Of a stretch of DNA of 64,000 nt, positions 8,830 through 17,029 are shown piece after piece. Below the pieces are notes generated by a model. That model had not been told where the DNA came from. It saw nothing but the letters and a program-made list of their open reading frames with translations, and did no database searches. How positions within the stretch are numbered: position 1 is the stretch's first letter; every line of letters begins with the position of its first letter. Both the position numbers and the translations under genes were made by a program. Source of the DNA: Clostridioides difficile (GTDB taxonomy: Bacteria; Bacillota; Clostridia; Peptostreptococcales; Peptostreptococcaceae); assembly GCA_024919175.1 (NCBI GenBank), contig CP103804.1, positions 1,488,001 to 1,552,000 on the forward strand, read 5' to 3'.

Positions 8830-9230
8830 TGATTTCAGAAGACGTGGATTATGCAATAAGAATTGTAAGAGCTATATTTAATAATGGAGAAAATAATCCA
8901 ATAGATGTAAAAACAATATTAAAAAATGAAGATATACCAATCTTAACATTATATAAACTACTTAGAAAACTTTGTGCAAATAATTTACTGACTTTTAATA
9001 AAGAAGATGGAAAGAAATACATGTTAAATGTATCATTGGATACAATAAGTCTGAGAACGATTGTAGAGATAATTGATGGGAAAATATATATAAATAAATG
9101 TACTAGGTATGTATCTAATTGTAGTAATTGTTTAAAAGGTTGCAAGGTAAATCAGGAATTACTAGAGATAGAAAAAGAAATCTATAAACTTTTATCAAGA
9201 AAATCTATAAGACAGATATTAGAACAATAA
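8829..9230 (+). CDS. Rrf2-like winged-helix regulator with a four-Cys motif
   Basis: A 133-residue protein whose first 80 residues fit an Rrf2-family winged helix (EDVDYAIRIVRAI at the start, then a KLLRKLCANNLL recognition-helix region). A compact cysteine cluster follows, with Cys at roughly 97, 104, 107 and 111 (CTRYVSNCSNCLKGC). Rrf2 proteins such as IscR and NsrR bind iron-sulfur clusters with about three Cys in this region, so an Fe-S or metal sensor is plausible; that is inference. The ATG overlaps the stop of the phosphodiesterase gene, with GGAGGTG as RBS. camA starts 36 bases further on. Confidence 0.75.
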   Translation: MISEDVDYAIRIVRAIFNNGENNPIDVKTILKNEDIPILTLYKLLRKLCANNLLTFNKEDGKKYMLNVSLDTISLRTIVEIIDGKIYINKCTRYVSNCSNCLKGCKVNQELLEIEKEIYKLLSRKSIRQILEQ

Positions 9231-9266
9231 ATTTTTAGCTTAGCTAATAGTTGGAGGTTTTCAGTT

Positions 9267-11000
9267 ATGGATGATATATCTCAAGATAACTTTCTATTAT
9301 CTAAAGAGTATGAGAATAGTTTAGATGTAGATACTAAAAAAGCAGGTGGAATATACTATACACCTAAAATCATTGTCGATTATATTGTTAAAAAAACCTT
9401 GAGAAATCACGATATAATTAAAAATCCATATCCGAGAATTCTTGACATATCTTGTGGATGTGGAAACTTTCTTTTAGAAGTATATGATATTTTATATGAC
9501 TTATTTGAAAAAAATATTTATGAATTAAAAAATAAATACGACGAAAATTATTGGAAGATTGATAATATACACAATCATATATTAAACTATTGTATATATG
9601 GTGCTGATATTGATGAAAACGCTATAGATATACTAAAAGATAGCTTAAAAAACAAAAATACAACAAATAAGTTAAATAATGAAGATATTAAAATCAACCT
9701 ATTTTGTTGTGATAGTCTAAAAAAAAATTGGCGATATAAGTTTGATTACATAGTTGGTAATCCTCCATATATTGGACATAAAAAACTTGAAAAGAAATAT
9801 AAAAAATTTCTTTTAGAAAAATACAGTGAGGTTTATAAAGACAAAGCTGACTTATATTTTTGTTTTTATAAAAAGATTATAGATATCTTAAAATCTGGAG
9901 GAACAGGAAGTGTTATAACTCCAAGATATTTCTTAGAAAGTTTGTCAGGAAAAGATTTGAGAGATTATATTAAATCAAATGTTAATATTAGAGAAATAGT
10001 GGACTTTTTAGGTGCAAATATATTTAAAAACATAGGTGTTTCTAGTTGTATCCTCACTTTTGATAAAAAAAAATTGAATGATAAGGCTATAGATATATTT
10101 AGAATAAAAAATGAAGATGTATCTATAAATAAATTTGAAACACTAGAAGAACTTTTAAACAGTAGTAAATTTGAATATTTTAATATAAATCAGAAATTGC
10201 TTTCTGATGAATGGATAATTGTAAATAAGGATAATGAATCTTTTTATAATAAAATACAAGAAAAATGTAAATATAGCCTAGAAGACATAGCTGTAAGCTT
10301 TCAAGGTATAATTACAGGATGTGATAAAGCATTTATTTTAAGTGAGGGGGATTTAAAATTAAATCTTGTAGATGAGAAGCTTTTAAAAGATTGGATAAAG
10401 AGCAAAAATATAAACAAGTATGTAGTAGCGAAAAGTGAATATAAATTAATATACTCAAATGATATAGATGATGAGGTTAAAAACAAGAAAATACTTGATG
10501 AAATTATAGGTGTATATAAGACAAAATTAGAAAATAGAAGAGAATGTAAAAATGGAATAAGAAAGTGGTATGAGCTTCAATGGGGTAGAGAAAAGCTTTT
10601 TTTCGAAAGAAAAAAGATAATGTATCCATATAAATCTAAAGAAAATAGGTTTGCTATAGATTATGATAATAATTTTTCAAGTGCAGATGTATATTCTTTT
10701 TTTATAAAAGATGAGTATTTAGATAAATTTTCATATGAATATTTAGTTGGAGTTTTAAATTCTAGTGTATATGATAAATACTTTAAAATAACAGCTAAAA
10801 AGATGAGTAAAAATATATATGATTATTATCCTAATAAGGTTATGAAGATAAGAATTTTTAGGGATAATAATTATGAAGAAATAGAGGATATATCAAAACA
10901 AATAATATCAATTTTATTAAATGAAACAATAGATAAAGAAAAAGTAGAAAAATTGCAGATAAAAATAGATAAATTAGTAATAGATTCCTTGGGTATATAA
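9267..11000 (+). CDS. camA: adenine-specific DNA methyltransferase CamA
   Basis: A 577-residue orphan N6-adenine methyltransferase. SAM-binding motif I is DISCGCGNFL near residues 60-69, the region before it is AGGIYYTP, and the catalytic motif IV is NPPY at 165-168. The C-terminal part (about 300-577) resembles a TaqI/Eco57I-type target recognition domain. Length, motif positions and neighbourhood match CamA of C. difficile, which methylates the last A of CAAAAA and affects sporulation and colonisation. No restriction endonuclease gene is next to it. The gene lies downstream of the phosphodiesterase and Rrf2-like genes with a 36-base gap and its own GGAGG site, so it may share their transcript. 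Confidence 0.93.
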   Translation: MDDISQDNFLLSKEYENSLDVDTKKAGGIYYTPKIIVDYIVKKTLRNHDIIKNPYPRILDISCGCGNFLLEVYDILYDLFEKNIYELKNKYDENYWKIDNIHNHILNYCIYGADIDENAIDILKDSLKNKNTTNKLNNEDIKINLFCCDSLKKNWRYKFDYIVGNPPYIGHKKLEKKYKKFLLEKYSEVYKDKADLYFCFYKKIIDILKSGGTGSVITPRYFLESLSGKDLRDYIKSNVNIREIVDFLGANIFKNIGVSSCILTFDKKKLNDKAIDIFRIKNEDVSINKFETLEELLNSSKFEYFNINQKLLSDEWIIVNKDNESFYNKIQEKCKYSLEDIAVSFQGIITGCDKAFILSEGDLKLNLVDEKLLKDWIKSKNINKYVVAKSEYKLIYSNDIDDEVKNKKILDEIIGVYKTKLENRRECKNGIRKWYELQWGREKLFFERKKIMYPYKSKENRFAIDYDNNFSSADVYSFFIKDEYLDKFSYEYLVGVLNSSVYDKYFKITAKKMSKNIYDYYPNKVMKIRIFRDNNYEEIEDISKQIISILLNETIDKEKVEKLQIKIDKLVIDSLGI

Positions 11001-11229
11001 ATAAGTATGATATGAAAAAATATATTGAATGTTAATAATTTATCTAAATTTAGAAAGAAAAAGTTAATCATATAAAAAATATTAAAAATATATACTTTTG
11101 AATATTTTTTTGATAAAATAAAAATAAATTTGTGCAATTTTATTTTTCTCCAATAACTAAAAGTAGTTTTTTGAATTAATATTTGCTGAGGAATATAAAT
11201 CAGGAACGCTTTAAATAGTAGGTGATAAT

Positions 11230-12441
11230 ATGAAAGGATTAGTTTTAGAAGGTGGAGGAACAAAAGGAGCTTATCAAATAGGAGCGTATAAAGCTTTAAG
11301 AGAACTTGGTATAGAATTCCAAGGAGTAACAGGAACATCAATTGGGGCTTTAAATGGAGCATATATAGTTCAAAATGATATTGAGGTAATGGAAGATATC
11401 TGGCTAAACTATGATTATACTCATTTTATGAACATTGACAAAGAAAGCTATGAGAGAGTTAAAAATGTAGATTTTACTACGAAAAATATCAATGCAGTTT
11501 TTGAACTTATAAATAAAGCCAGAAAAAATGAAGGTATAGATATAAGCCCATTGAGACACTTAATGGAAACTACATTAAATGAAGATGTAATAAGAAAATC
11601 AAAAAAAGACTTTGGACTTATTACTGTTTGGTGGGACAAAAAAATTAATCCTCATCCATTGTATATAGAAGATATGCCACAAGGTAGATTGGTTGATTAT
11701 TTAATTGCTAGTTCTAGTTTGCCTATTTTCCAAACAAATGTAATGGATGATAAATTATATTTGGATGGAATGTTTTGTGATAATATGCCAATAGGTCTTT
11801 TAGAAGATAAAGGATATGAAGATGTTGTTGTAATTAGGTTAATTGATGATTTTCTTGGAAAAATGAACCTAAATAAACATCAAAATATAAATATAAAAAC
11901 CATAATACCATCAGAATATCTAGGTGGCTCTCTTAACAAAGATAGAGATAATGTGGAAAAAAATATTCGATTAGGGTATTTGGATACTATGAAAGCTTAT
12001 GAAAGATGCGATGGGATTAAGTATTATTTTGATGTAGAATATAAGTATGATGAAGAGTATTGTTTTGATAAATTTAGAAGAATGAGTAATGAAACAATAC
12101 AATGTATTTGTAACTTATTGAATATAAAAAGGGATGTTTCGCTTAGAACTGTTATGGAAAATGTAATACCAAAGCTTGGTGAAACACTTGGATTACCCAA
12201 AAACTTTTCATATAAAGATTTATTTTACTGTGTATATGAGAAAAAACTTGAAGAAAATAGTATAAATAGAGTAAAATTATATGATTTTAACAAAGTTATA
12301 GATGTTGTAAATACAAATATTGATTCTAATAAGAATTTAGCATTAAACTTTGAAATTAGACCTAAAATCAGTATTAAAAAGAACAAAAACACAAAATTAT
12401 TGACAAATTGTATTATAAAAGACTTAAAAAATCAAAGTTAA
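11230..12441 (+). CDS. patatin-like phospholipase
   Basis: A 403-residue member of the patatin/RssA family. The oxyanion-hole motif is LEGGGTKGAYQIG (residues 6-18), the nucleophile Ser-37 lies in GTSIG, and the catalytic Asp-179 lies in YLDGM, where the family usually has DGG. Together these give the Ser-Asp dyad of lipid acyl hydrolases. The C-terminal 130 residues have no motif I recognise. RBS AGGTGA precedes the ATG. It follows camA by 229 bases and is followed by the ptsH promoter. The lipid substrate is unknown. Confidence 0.87.
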   Translation: MKGLVLEGGGTKGAYQIGAYKALRELGIEFQGVTGTSIGALNGAYIVQNDIEVMEDIWLNYDYTHFMNIDKESYERVKNVDFTTKNINAVFELINKARKNEGIDISPLRHLMETTLNEDVIRKSKKDFGLITVWWDKKINPHPLYIEDMPQGRLVDYLIASSSLPIFQTNVMDDKLYLDGMFCDNMPIGLLEDKGYEDVVVIRLIDDFLGKMNLNKHQNINIKTIIPSEYLGGSLNKDRDNVEKNIRLGYLDTMKAYERCDGIKYYFDVEYKYDEEYCFDKFRRMSNETIQCICNLLNIKRDVSLRTVMENVIPKLGETLGLPKNFSYKDLFYCVYEKKLEENSINRVKLYDFNKVIDVVNTNIDSNKNLALNFEIRPKISIKKNKNTKLLTNCIIKDLKNQS

Positions 12442-12495
12442 ATAAAAAACAAAAAAAAATTTGTAATTATACTCGAAAAAAGTGTATATTAGTAG

Positions 12496-12562
12496 TATAA
12501 TATTTTTGTAGCACTAGTGGGAACAAAAAATGACCATAGGACAAAAAAGTACCACTAAGTGC
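12496..12562 (+). promoter_or_regulatory. ptsH promoter -10 and structured 5' leader
   Basis: TATAAT at 12496-12501 would start transcription at about 12508. From 12511 the leader can fold: GCACT-GTGG (12511-12520, one base between the arms) pairs with CCAC-AGTGC (12552-12562, two bases between). The loop carries two near-identical segments, each with a CAAAAA (12524-12529 and 12542-12547). No T run follows, so this is not a terminator. No good -35 box is visible. The leader before ptsH is about 125 bases. Confidence 0.55.
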
Positions 12563-12632
12563 CATTAAAGTAAAAAATAGGAAAACAATTTTAAAAAATA
12601 TAAAATGTTAGGTTTATAGGAGGATTTAAAAA

Positions 12633-12893
12633 ATGGAAAAAGTAGTTAGTATCAAAAATGCAAGTGGATTACATGCTAGACCAGCAGGAATGTTTGTTAA
12701 GAAAGCTGCTGAATTTAAATCAACAGTAGAAGTTGTAGCAAAAGACAAAACTGTAAATGCAAAATCAATCATGGGAATAATGAGTTTAGGTTTAGCTCAA
12801 GGAGAAGAATTAAAATTAGTTGTAAATGGAGAAGATGAAGAAGTAGCTTTAGCAGCGATGGTTGAATTAGTTGAAAGTGGATTTGGAGAGTAG
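12633..12893 (+). CDS. ptsH: phosphocarrier protein HPr
   Basis: An 86-residue HPr of the phosphotransferase system. The phospho-acceptor His-14 (His-15 in Bacillus numbering) is in GLHARPAG. Ser-45 (Ser-46 in Bacillus) is in AKSIMGIM, the site that HPr kinase phosphorylates in Firmicutes to activate CcpA. Length is normal. A strong AGGAGG lies 7-12 bases before the ATG. HPr takes phosphate from enzyme I, encoded next, and passes it to the IIA proteins, including probably the mannose-type IIA at 41.4 kb. Confidence 0.97.
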   Translation: MEKVVSIKNASGLHARPAGMFVKKAAEFKSTVEVVAKDKTVNAKSIMGIMSLGLAQGEELKLVVNGEDEEVALAAMVELVESGFGE

Positions 12894-12947
12894 ATATATA
12901 TAGTTTCTAAAAATTTGGTATTTATAATCTAATCATTGCCTAGAGTA

Positions 12948-13015
12948 AAAGTAACAGAGAAACATTAAAAATATACAGACAAAAGTTTGTAAATATTTAG
13001 TTTCTTTGTTACTTT
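12948..13015 (+). other. hairpin in the ptsH-ptsI spacer
   Basis: AAAGTAACA-G-AGAAA (12948-12962) pairs with TTTCT-T-TGTTACTTT (13001-13015): 14 Watson-Crick pairs plus one G-T. A smaller ACAAA/TTTGT stem lies in the loop. The T run after it is weak, so it could be a processing or mRNA-stability element that lets HPr exceed enzyme I. The 262-base spacer holds no gene. Confidence 0.6.
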
Positions 13016-13155
13016 CATGTTTATTTAATCAGAAGATTGAGATTATTATTAATTGGGTATGAAAATACAAATATTTTAAATGATGAAATAAGTAAGATAT
13101 TTTTAATTATAAATTTGGAATCAAAATACAGAAGATATTTTTAGGAGGTAGGGTT

Positions 13156-14868
13156 ATGGCTTACAAAGGAATAGGAGCTTCTCCTGGTATTGCTTTAGGG
13201 AAAGCGTTAGTAGTTGAGCATAGTGAATTAGTAATTGAGAAAAAATCTATAGATAATGTTGAAGCGGAAATTGCTAAATTAGAAAATGCGGTTGTAGTTT
13301 CTAAAGAAGAATTAATAAAAGTTAAGGAAAAGGCTTCTCAAGAATTAGGAGAAGAAGAAGCAGAAATATTTGAAGCACATTTACTAGTTTTAGAAGACCC
13401 AGAGTTAATTGGCTCTGCAATTGATAAAATTAAAACTGAAAATGTAAATGCAGAATATGCTTTAAATGAAATAAAAGAAATGTTTGTTAGCATGTTTGAG
13501 TCTATGGACAATGAATATATGAAAGAAAGAGCAGCAGACATAAAGGATGTTACAAATAGAATACTTAGACATATATTAGGAATCAAAGTTGTTGATTTAT
13601 CTGCTTTAAGTGAAGAAGTAATATTAATAGCACATGATTTAACTCCATCAGATACAGCAACTATGAACAAAAAAATGGTTTTAGGTTTTTTAACTGATAT
13701 AGGTGGAAGAACTTCTCATACAGCTATAATGTCTAGAACTTTAGAAATAGCTGCAATCGTTGGACTAAGTGATATAACTTCAAATGTTAAAGATGGAGAT
13801 TTTGTAGTTTTCAATGGAGATACTGGTGAAGTAATCGTTAATCCAGATGAAGACACTATAAACAAATATACTGAATTAAAAGCTAAATATGAAGAAGAAA
13901 GAAAAGCATTACAATTATTAAAAGGAAAGCCATCAGTAACTCTTGATGGGAAACATGTGGAATTAGCAGGTAACATAGGAACTCCTAATGATATAGAAGG
14001 TCTAATAAAGAATGATGCTGAAGGTGTTGGTCTTTATAGAACAGAATTTTTATATATGGATAGAGATTCTTTCCCAACTGAGGAAATACAATATGAAGCT
14101 TATAAAGCTGTATTAGAAGGAATGGAAGGTAAACCTATAGTTATAAGAACATTAGATATAGGTGGAGATAAAGAGTTAAGTTACTTGACTATGGAACCTG
14201 AAATGAATCCATTTTTAGGTTATAGAGCAATAAGACTTTGTTTAGATAGAACAGATATATTTAAGACTCAATTAAGAGCTTTATATAGAGCAAGTGTTCA
14301 TGGAAGATTAAGAATAATGTTCCCTATGATTTCATCTTTAGAAGAATTATTACAAGCTAAAGAAGTTGTAAAAGAAGTTTTAGCAGAACTTGATTCTGAA
14401 GGTATAGCTTATGCTAAAGATGTAGAAATTGGTATGATGATAGAAGTACCATCTGCTGCTGTAATATCTGATGTACTTGCTAAACATGTAGATTTCTTCT
14501 CTATAGGAACGAATGATTTAATTCAATATACTTGTGCAGTTGATAGAATGAATCAAAAGATAAGCTATCTTTACAATCAATTTAATCCAGCTGTTTTAAG
14601 ACTTATAAAGACAGTTATAGATAATGCACATAAAGAAGGTAAATGGGCAGGTATGTGTGGAGAATCTGCTGGAGACCAAAAAATGATACCAATACTTTTA
14701 GGTATGGGATTAGACGAGTTTTCTATGTCTCCAATATCAATACTTCCTGCTAGAAAATTAATAACTTCAGTTAAAGAAGCTGATATGAAAAAATTAGCTG
14801 ATGAAGTACTTAGTATGGGTACTGCGGAAGAAATAAAAAGATACATTGAAACAACTTTTAACATGTAA
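13156..14868 (+). CDS. ptsI: PTS enzyme I (phosphoenolpyruvate-protein phosphotransferase)
   Basis: A 570-residue enzyme I of normal length. The N-terminal domain carries the active-site His-188 in GGRTSHTAIMSR. The C-terminal PEP-binding barrel shows GLYRTEFLYMDR, the FPMISS segment, and the catalytic GMCGESAGD with its Cys near residue 500. It autophosphorylates from PEP and charges HPr. RBS AGGAGG lies before the ATG. It is separated from ptsH by a 262-base structured spacer, which is longer than in most Firmicutes. A strong terminator follows. Confidence 0.97.
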   Translation: MAYKGIGASPGIALGKALVVEHSELVIEKKSIDNVEAEIAKLENAVVVSKEELIKVKEKASQELGEEEAEIFEAHLLVLEDPELIGSAIDKIKTENVNAEYALNEIKEMFVSMFESMDNEYMKERAADIKDVTNRILRHILGIKVVDLSALSEEVILIAHDLTPSDTATMNKKMVLGFLTDIGGRTSHTAIMSRTLEIAAIVGLSDITSNVKDGDFVVFNGDTGEVIVNPDEDTINKYTELKAKYEEERKALQLLKGKPSVTLDGKHVELAGNIGTPNDIEGLIKNDAEGVGLYRTEFLYMDRDSFPTEEIQYEAYKAVLEGMEGKPIVIRTLDIGGDKELSYLTMEPEMNPFLGYRAIRLCLDRTDIFKTQLRALYRASVHGRLRIMFPMISSLEELLQAKEVVKEVLAELDSEGIAYAKDVEIGMMIEVPSAAVISDVLAKHVDFFSIGTNDLIQYTCAVDRMNQKISYLYNQFNPAVLRLIKTVIDNAHKEGKWAGMCGESAGDQKMIPILLGMGLDEFSMSPISILPARKLITSVKEADMKKLADEVLSMGTAEEIKRYIETTFNM

Positions 14869-14964
14869 TTTGCAAAATATATAATATATAATTTACAAAC
14901 TATATTAGATAAAATATTCATGTAGATATGTTATAAATAATAGAAATAACTCAATAAGTAAAGA

Positions 14965-15000
14965 AAAGCCATAGTTTATTTTATACGCTATGGCTTTTTT
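14965..15000 (+). terminator. intrinsic terminator of ptsI
   Basis: AAAGCCATAG (14965-14974) pairs with CTATGGCTTT (14988-14997) across a 13-base loop, and a T run follows. Confidence 0.9.
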
Positions 15001-15454
15001 ACTGTCATAAATTAAAATTTACAATACATTAATTATAGTTTGTGTTTTTTGTAGATTTATTTTTTAGGTAATAAAAATAAATAAATATTTTTACTTTTAA
15101 GTATGTAATTTATTGGATTTCAATAAATTGTCTCTGTTGGAATTTTATGCTACAATGTAAAATAGGGTAATGTATATTTTTATAAAGTGATTTGTCTAAA
15201 AAGCAAAATAATATATAGAAAAATGTAAATATCTTATTTTTACTTAAGAAAATATATTTATAGTATTTATTTTTATAAAAAATTTATTTGCCTATTTGTT
15301 GTTGTAAGGTGAAAATTATTTATGCGGATGAAATTATTTTAAATATAATATTAAAAATAAAATATATTAGATTTAATAAAGATATTATAAAATTTAATAT
15401 GTATTATATAAGTTCATAAATAGATTTGTTAAATATTTTAGGAGGGAGATTAAC
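15001..15454. other. long AT-rich leader of the diguanylate cyclase gene
   Basis: After the ptsI terminator there are 454 bases without a gene. Apart from the promoter at 15128-15156 I see no conserved riboswitch core; in particular there is no GEMM (c-di-GMP-I) GCAAAGCC-type element. The predicted transcript has a leader of about 290 bases. Confidence 0.5.
15128..15156 (+). promoter_or_regulatory. sigma-A-type promoter
   Basis: TTGTCT (15128-15133), a 17-base spacer and TACAAT (15151-15156) make a plausible vegetative promoter for the cyclase gene. Confidence 0.55.
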
Positions 15455-17005
15455 ATGTCTAATAAAAGAAAATATAACAATAAGACAGATGATTTATCAT
15501 TTCAATCATTTGCTAGATATTTTATTATATTTTATATTATTATTGTTTTGATTATTCTTTGTATGTTTTGTATAAATACTGTTGGAGTTATGAAAAAAGA
15601 TAATCAAGATTTAATGTCTAATGCTACAAATCGTATTGAAGATAGAGTAGATACAACCATTAAACTATTAACTTCTTTGGCTAAAAATGATTATATCATG
15701 GACAACAATGTAAGTGGTGTGGACAAAAGTAAACTACTTTCAATGTATAGTGACCAATTTGAATATATGATGATATGTTTTGTAGATAAGAATATTATTG
15801 TATGGGATGAGGAAGGTGGAAATGTTAGCCTTTCAGAACGTGAGTATATGCAAAAGCTCTTTGCAACAAAAAAAGTACAAGTTACAGATAGCTTTGCAGC
15901 AGGAGCAGATGGAAAAACTTTAAATTATACAGTAGCAACTCCTATTATAAAAGATGGAAATGTAGATGGATGTGTGTTTGCGGCAATTTATTTTGATGAA
16001 TTGGAAGATGTTCTTAAACAAGTAAAAGGAAGTCAACAGCAAAACTTTATACTATTTGGTAGTGAAAATCAAGTGATGAATTCAAGTAATGGTGAATCAA
16101 CTTATGGAGAAAAATACATAAAACTTTCACAGAAAACAAAGTATTTTGGGACAAATGCCAAAGAAGTAGAAAAAGATATATTTAATGGCAAGTCAGGTGA
16201 TTATTGGGCATTTGAAAAAGGGCAATTGTACTTTATGTCTTATACACCAGTTAAAAATACAAATTGGAATTTATTTTGTAGAGTAAACTTCATGGATGTA
16301 TTTGCTTTAAGTTTAATCCCTATGAGTTGTATTTTAATTGTTATAACTTTAGTATTCCTTGTTTTAATTTATATGGAAAGAAGCTTTATGAAGAAACGTA
16401 TGGAAGTTATAGATATGCTGTTGGGTTCTGTTCAAGAACTAGAAAAACGCATTTATCAGACAGAAAGACCTAATGAAGTAGATTTTAAAGAGATTATTCA
16501 ACTTACAAGTAAAGGACTGACAGATGGGTTAACAGGAGTTGTAACACGTACAGTATTTTTTGACCAGATAAGTAATCGTGTTAAAGTAGAAGACTCTGGA
16601 ACACTTTCTGTATTCTCTTTTATTGATTTAGATGATTTGAAGAATATTAATGATTTGTATGGACATGAAACTGGTGATATGGTTTTAAAAAATGTCGGAT
16701 ATGTACTTCGAGAGTATGAAAAAAAATATAATGGATTAATTGGACGTTATGGTGGAGATGAATTTGTTATGTTACTATCTGGTTTTTCGTGTAAAGAAGA
16801 CATAGATGATTTATTAGATGAAATGACAATTCGTTTACACACTGAAGTATTAACTAGTGATGGAATTGTTAGAACTCATTGTAGTATTGGCGCTGTTGTG
16901 TGCACCTCAGAAAACAATAATGATATAGAGAATTTATTAAATAAGGCTGATGAAGCTTTATACTATGTTAAACGTAATGGAAAAGGAAACTATCGTTTAG
17001 TTTAA
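15455..17005 (+). CDS. membrane diguanylate cyclase with extracellular sensor (Cache-like) domain
   Basis: A 516-residue protein. The first membrane helix is at about 20-45, an extracellular Cache-like sensor covers about 50-275, the second helix is at about 285-308, and a GGDEF domain fills the C-terminal half from about 350. The catalytic motif GRYGGDEFVML is intact (GGDEF at 433-437), so it should condense two GTP to c-di-GMP. The position of the inhibitory RxxD I-site reads KYNG, so product inhibition at that site is not expected. RBS GGAGGGAG is strong. The next gene, 24 bases away, encodes an EAL phosphodiesterase, giving an opposed pair. Confidence 0.92.
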   Translation: MSNKRKYNNKTDDLSFQSFARYFIIFYIIIVLIILCMFCINTVGVMKKDNQDLMSNATNRIEDRVDTTIKLLTSLAKNDYIMDNNVSGVDKSKLLSMYSDQFEYMMICFVDKNIIVWDEEGGNVSLSEREYMQKLFATKKVQVTDSFAAGADGKTLNYTVATPIIKDGNVDGCVFAAIYFDELEDVLKQVKGSQQQNFILFGSENQVMNSSNGESTYGEKYIKLSQKTKYFGTNAKEVEKDIFNGKSGDYWAFEKGQLYFMSYTPVKNTNWNLFCRVNFMDVFALSLIPMSCILIVITLVFLVLIYMERSFMKKRMEVIDMLLGSVQELEKRIYQTERPNEVDFKEIIQLTSKGLTDGLTGVVTRTVFFDQISNRVKVEDSGTLSVFSFIDLDDLKNINDLYGHETGDMVLKNVGYVLREYEKKYNGLIGRYGGDEFVMLLSGFSCKEDIDDLLDEMTIRLHTEVLTSDGIVRTHCSIGAVVCTSENNNDIENLLNKADEALYYVKRNGKGNYRLV

Positions 17006-17029
17006 TCTCTATGGAAGGAGTTGTTTTAT

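Noticed and set aside
9267..11000. Complete restriction-modification system around camA
   Set aside because: No nuclease or specificity gene is adjacent, and the NPPY and target domains fit an orphan methyltransferase.
10871..11362. Minus-strand frame of 163 residues spanning the camA end and the patatin start
   Set aside because: It is antisense to two firm genes and very Leu/Ile/Phe-rich, as expected for a reverse reading of AT-rich coding DNA.
13338..13976. Minus-strand frames of 86-110 residues opposite ptsI
   Set aside because: They are shadows of a clear enzyme I gene, have no ribosome sites, and encode low-complexity Ser/Leu-rich chains.
15157..15454. c-di-GMP riboswitch before the cyclase gene
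   Set aside because: I looked for the conserved GEMM core and tetraloop-receptor segments and found none here or before the other c-di-GMP genes.
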